Shown piece by piece: positions 49,671 to 49,679 of a DNA stretch of 49,679 bases. This stretch comes from Mycobacterium sp. E796. GTDB lineage: Bacteria; Actinomycetota; Actinomycetes; Mycobacteriales; Mycobacteriaceae. The notes under the pieces are model-generated. The model saw only the letters and a list, made by a program, of their open reading frames with translations. It did not search any database and was not told where the DNA came from. Positions within the stretch are counted from its first letter, which is position 1. Every line of letters begins with the position of its first letter. The stretch covers positions 1 through 49,679 of the forward strand of contig NZ_LZKK01000041.1 in the NCBI RefSeq assembly GCF_001672815.1, read 5' to 3'. The position numbers and the translations under genes are program-made.

Positions 49671-49679
49671 CCGCCCAGA

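Noticed and set aside
1..49679. Transposons, prophage, CRISPR arrays, tRNA or rRNA genes
   Set aside because: I saw no transposase or integrase protein, no regular spaced repeats and no tRNA-like or rRNA sequence in the gaps, which are mostly under 150 bp.

Overview
This 49.7-kb window looks like chromosomal DNA from a mycobacterium or a close actinobacterial relative. It is GC-rich and densely coding, uses many GTG and TTG starts, and its genes commonly overlap by 4 bp (ATGA, GTGA, TTGA). Its families are typical of mycobacterial lipid catabolism: FadE-type acyl-CoA dehydrogenases, crotonase-fold EchA proteins, CaiB-type CoA-transferases, Ltp/DUF35 pairs, P450s, TetR regulators, a HAMP-type adenylate cyclase, a mycofactocin-type SDR and a DUF732 protein. 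I see no rRNA, tRNA, CRISPR array, transposase or phage gene. The odd length, and a 151-bp perfect inverted repeat near the right end, suggest the window may be a whole assembly contig.

Layout. 1-205: the start of a TetR gene leaving the window. 361-1170: an SDR. 7655 down to 1176 (minus): a seven-gene operon of hotdog hydratase, TetR, SDR, crotonase, acyl-CoA synthetase, SnoaL-like protein and acyl-CoA dehydrogenase. 7754-12264 (plus): luciferase-like monooxygenase, acyl-CoA synthetase, thiolase-fold aldolase candidate, its DUF35 partner and a SnoaL-like protein. 12353-17011 (plus): single-chain 2-oxoacid dehydrogenase E1, a free-standing lipoyl protein and three crotonases. 19031 down to 17014 (minus): crotonase and acyl-CoA dehydrogenase. 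19127-25038 (plus): P450, crotonase, SDR, SnoaL-like protein, SMP-30-type lactonase and a membrane adenylate cyclase. 25060-26691: an amidohydrolase and a divergent small protein. 30089 down to 26702 (minus): P450 and a pair of acyl-CoA dehydrogenases. 33016 down to 30136 (minus): two overlapping CaiB genes and a VOC protein. 33121-37872 (plus): P450, CaiB, mycofactocin-type SDR and an APH-fold protein. 37873-38173: a scar holding fragments of a CaiB gene and a P450. 45219 down to 38174 (minus): amidohydrolase, a dehydrogenase pair, a fused double CaiB, a short DUF35 and a second thiolase-fold protein, with an SRPBCC protein at 45262-45693. 45770-49046 (plus): crotonase, SDR and Rieske oxygenase alpha subunit. 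49121-49519 (minus): a DUF732 gene that has lost its 5' end.

Together the genes read as a catabolic island for a hydrophobic, probably branched or cyclic compound such as a terpenoid or steroid-like molecule; that substrate class is inference. Oxygenases (three intact P450s, one Rieske enzyme, one luciferase-like enzyme) would introduce oxygen. Two ligases and four CaiB domains at three loci would make or exchange CoA thioesters. Paired dehydrogenases, a hotdog hydratase and SDRs would carry out beta-oxidation-like steps. Two Cys-less thiolase/DUF35 modules would cleave side chains by retro-aldol chemistry, as Ltp2/ChsH2 do in cholesterol degradation. The seven crotonase-fold proteins all lack the classical Glu pair and may catalyse other steps, such as C-C hydrolysis. 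Several promoter gaps share an ACA-N5-TGT inverted repeat, which suggests a common TetR-type regulator. Nothing in the sequence identifies the substrate.
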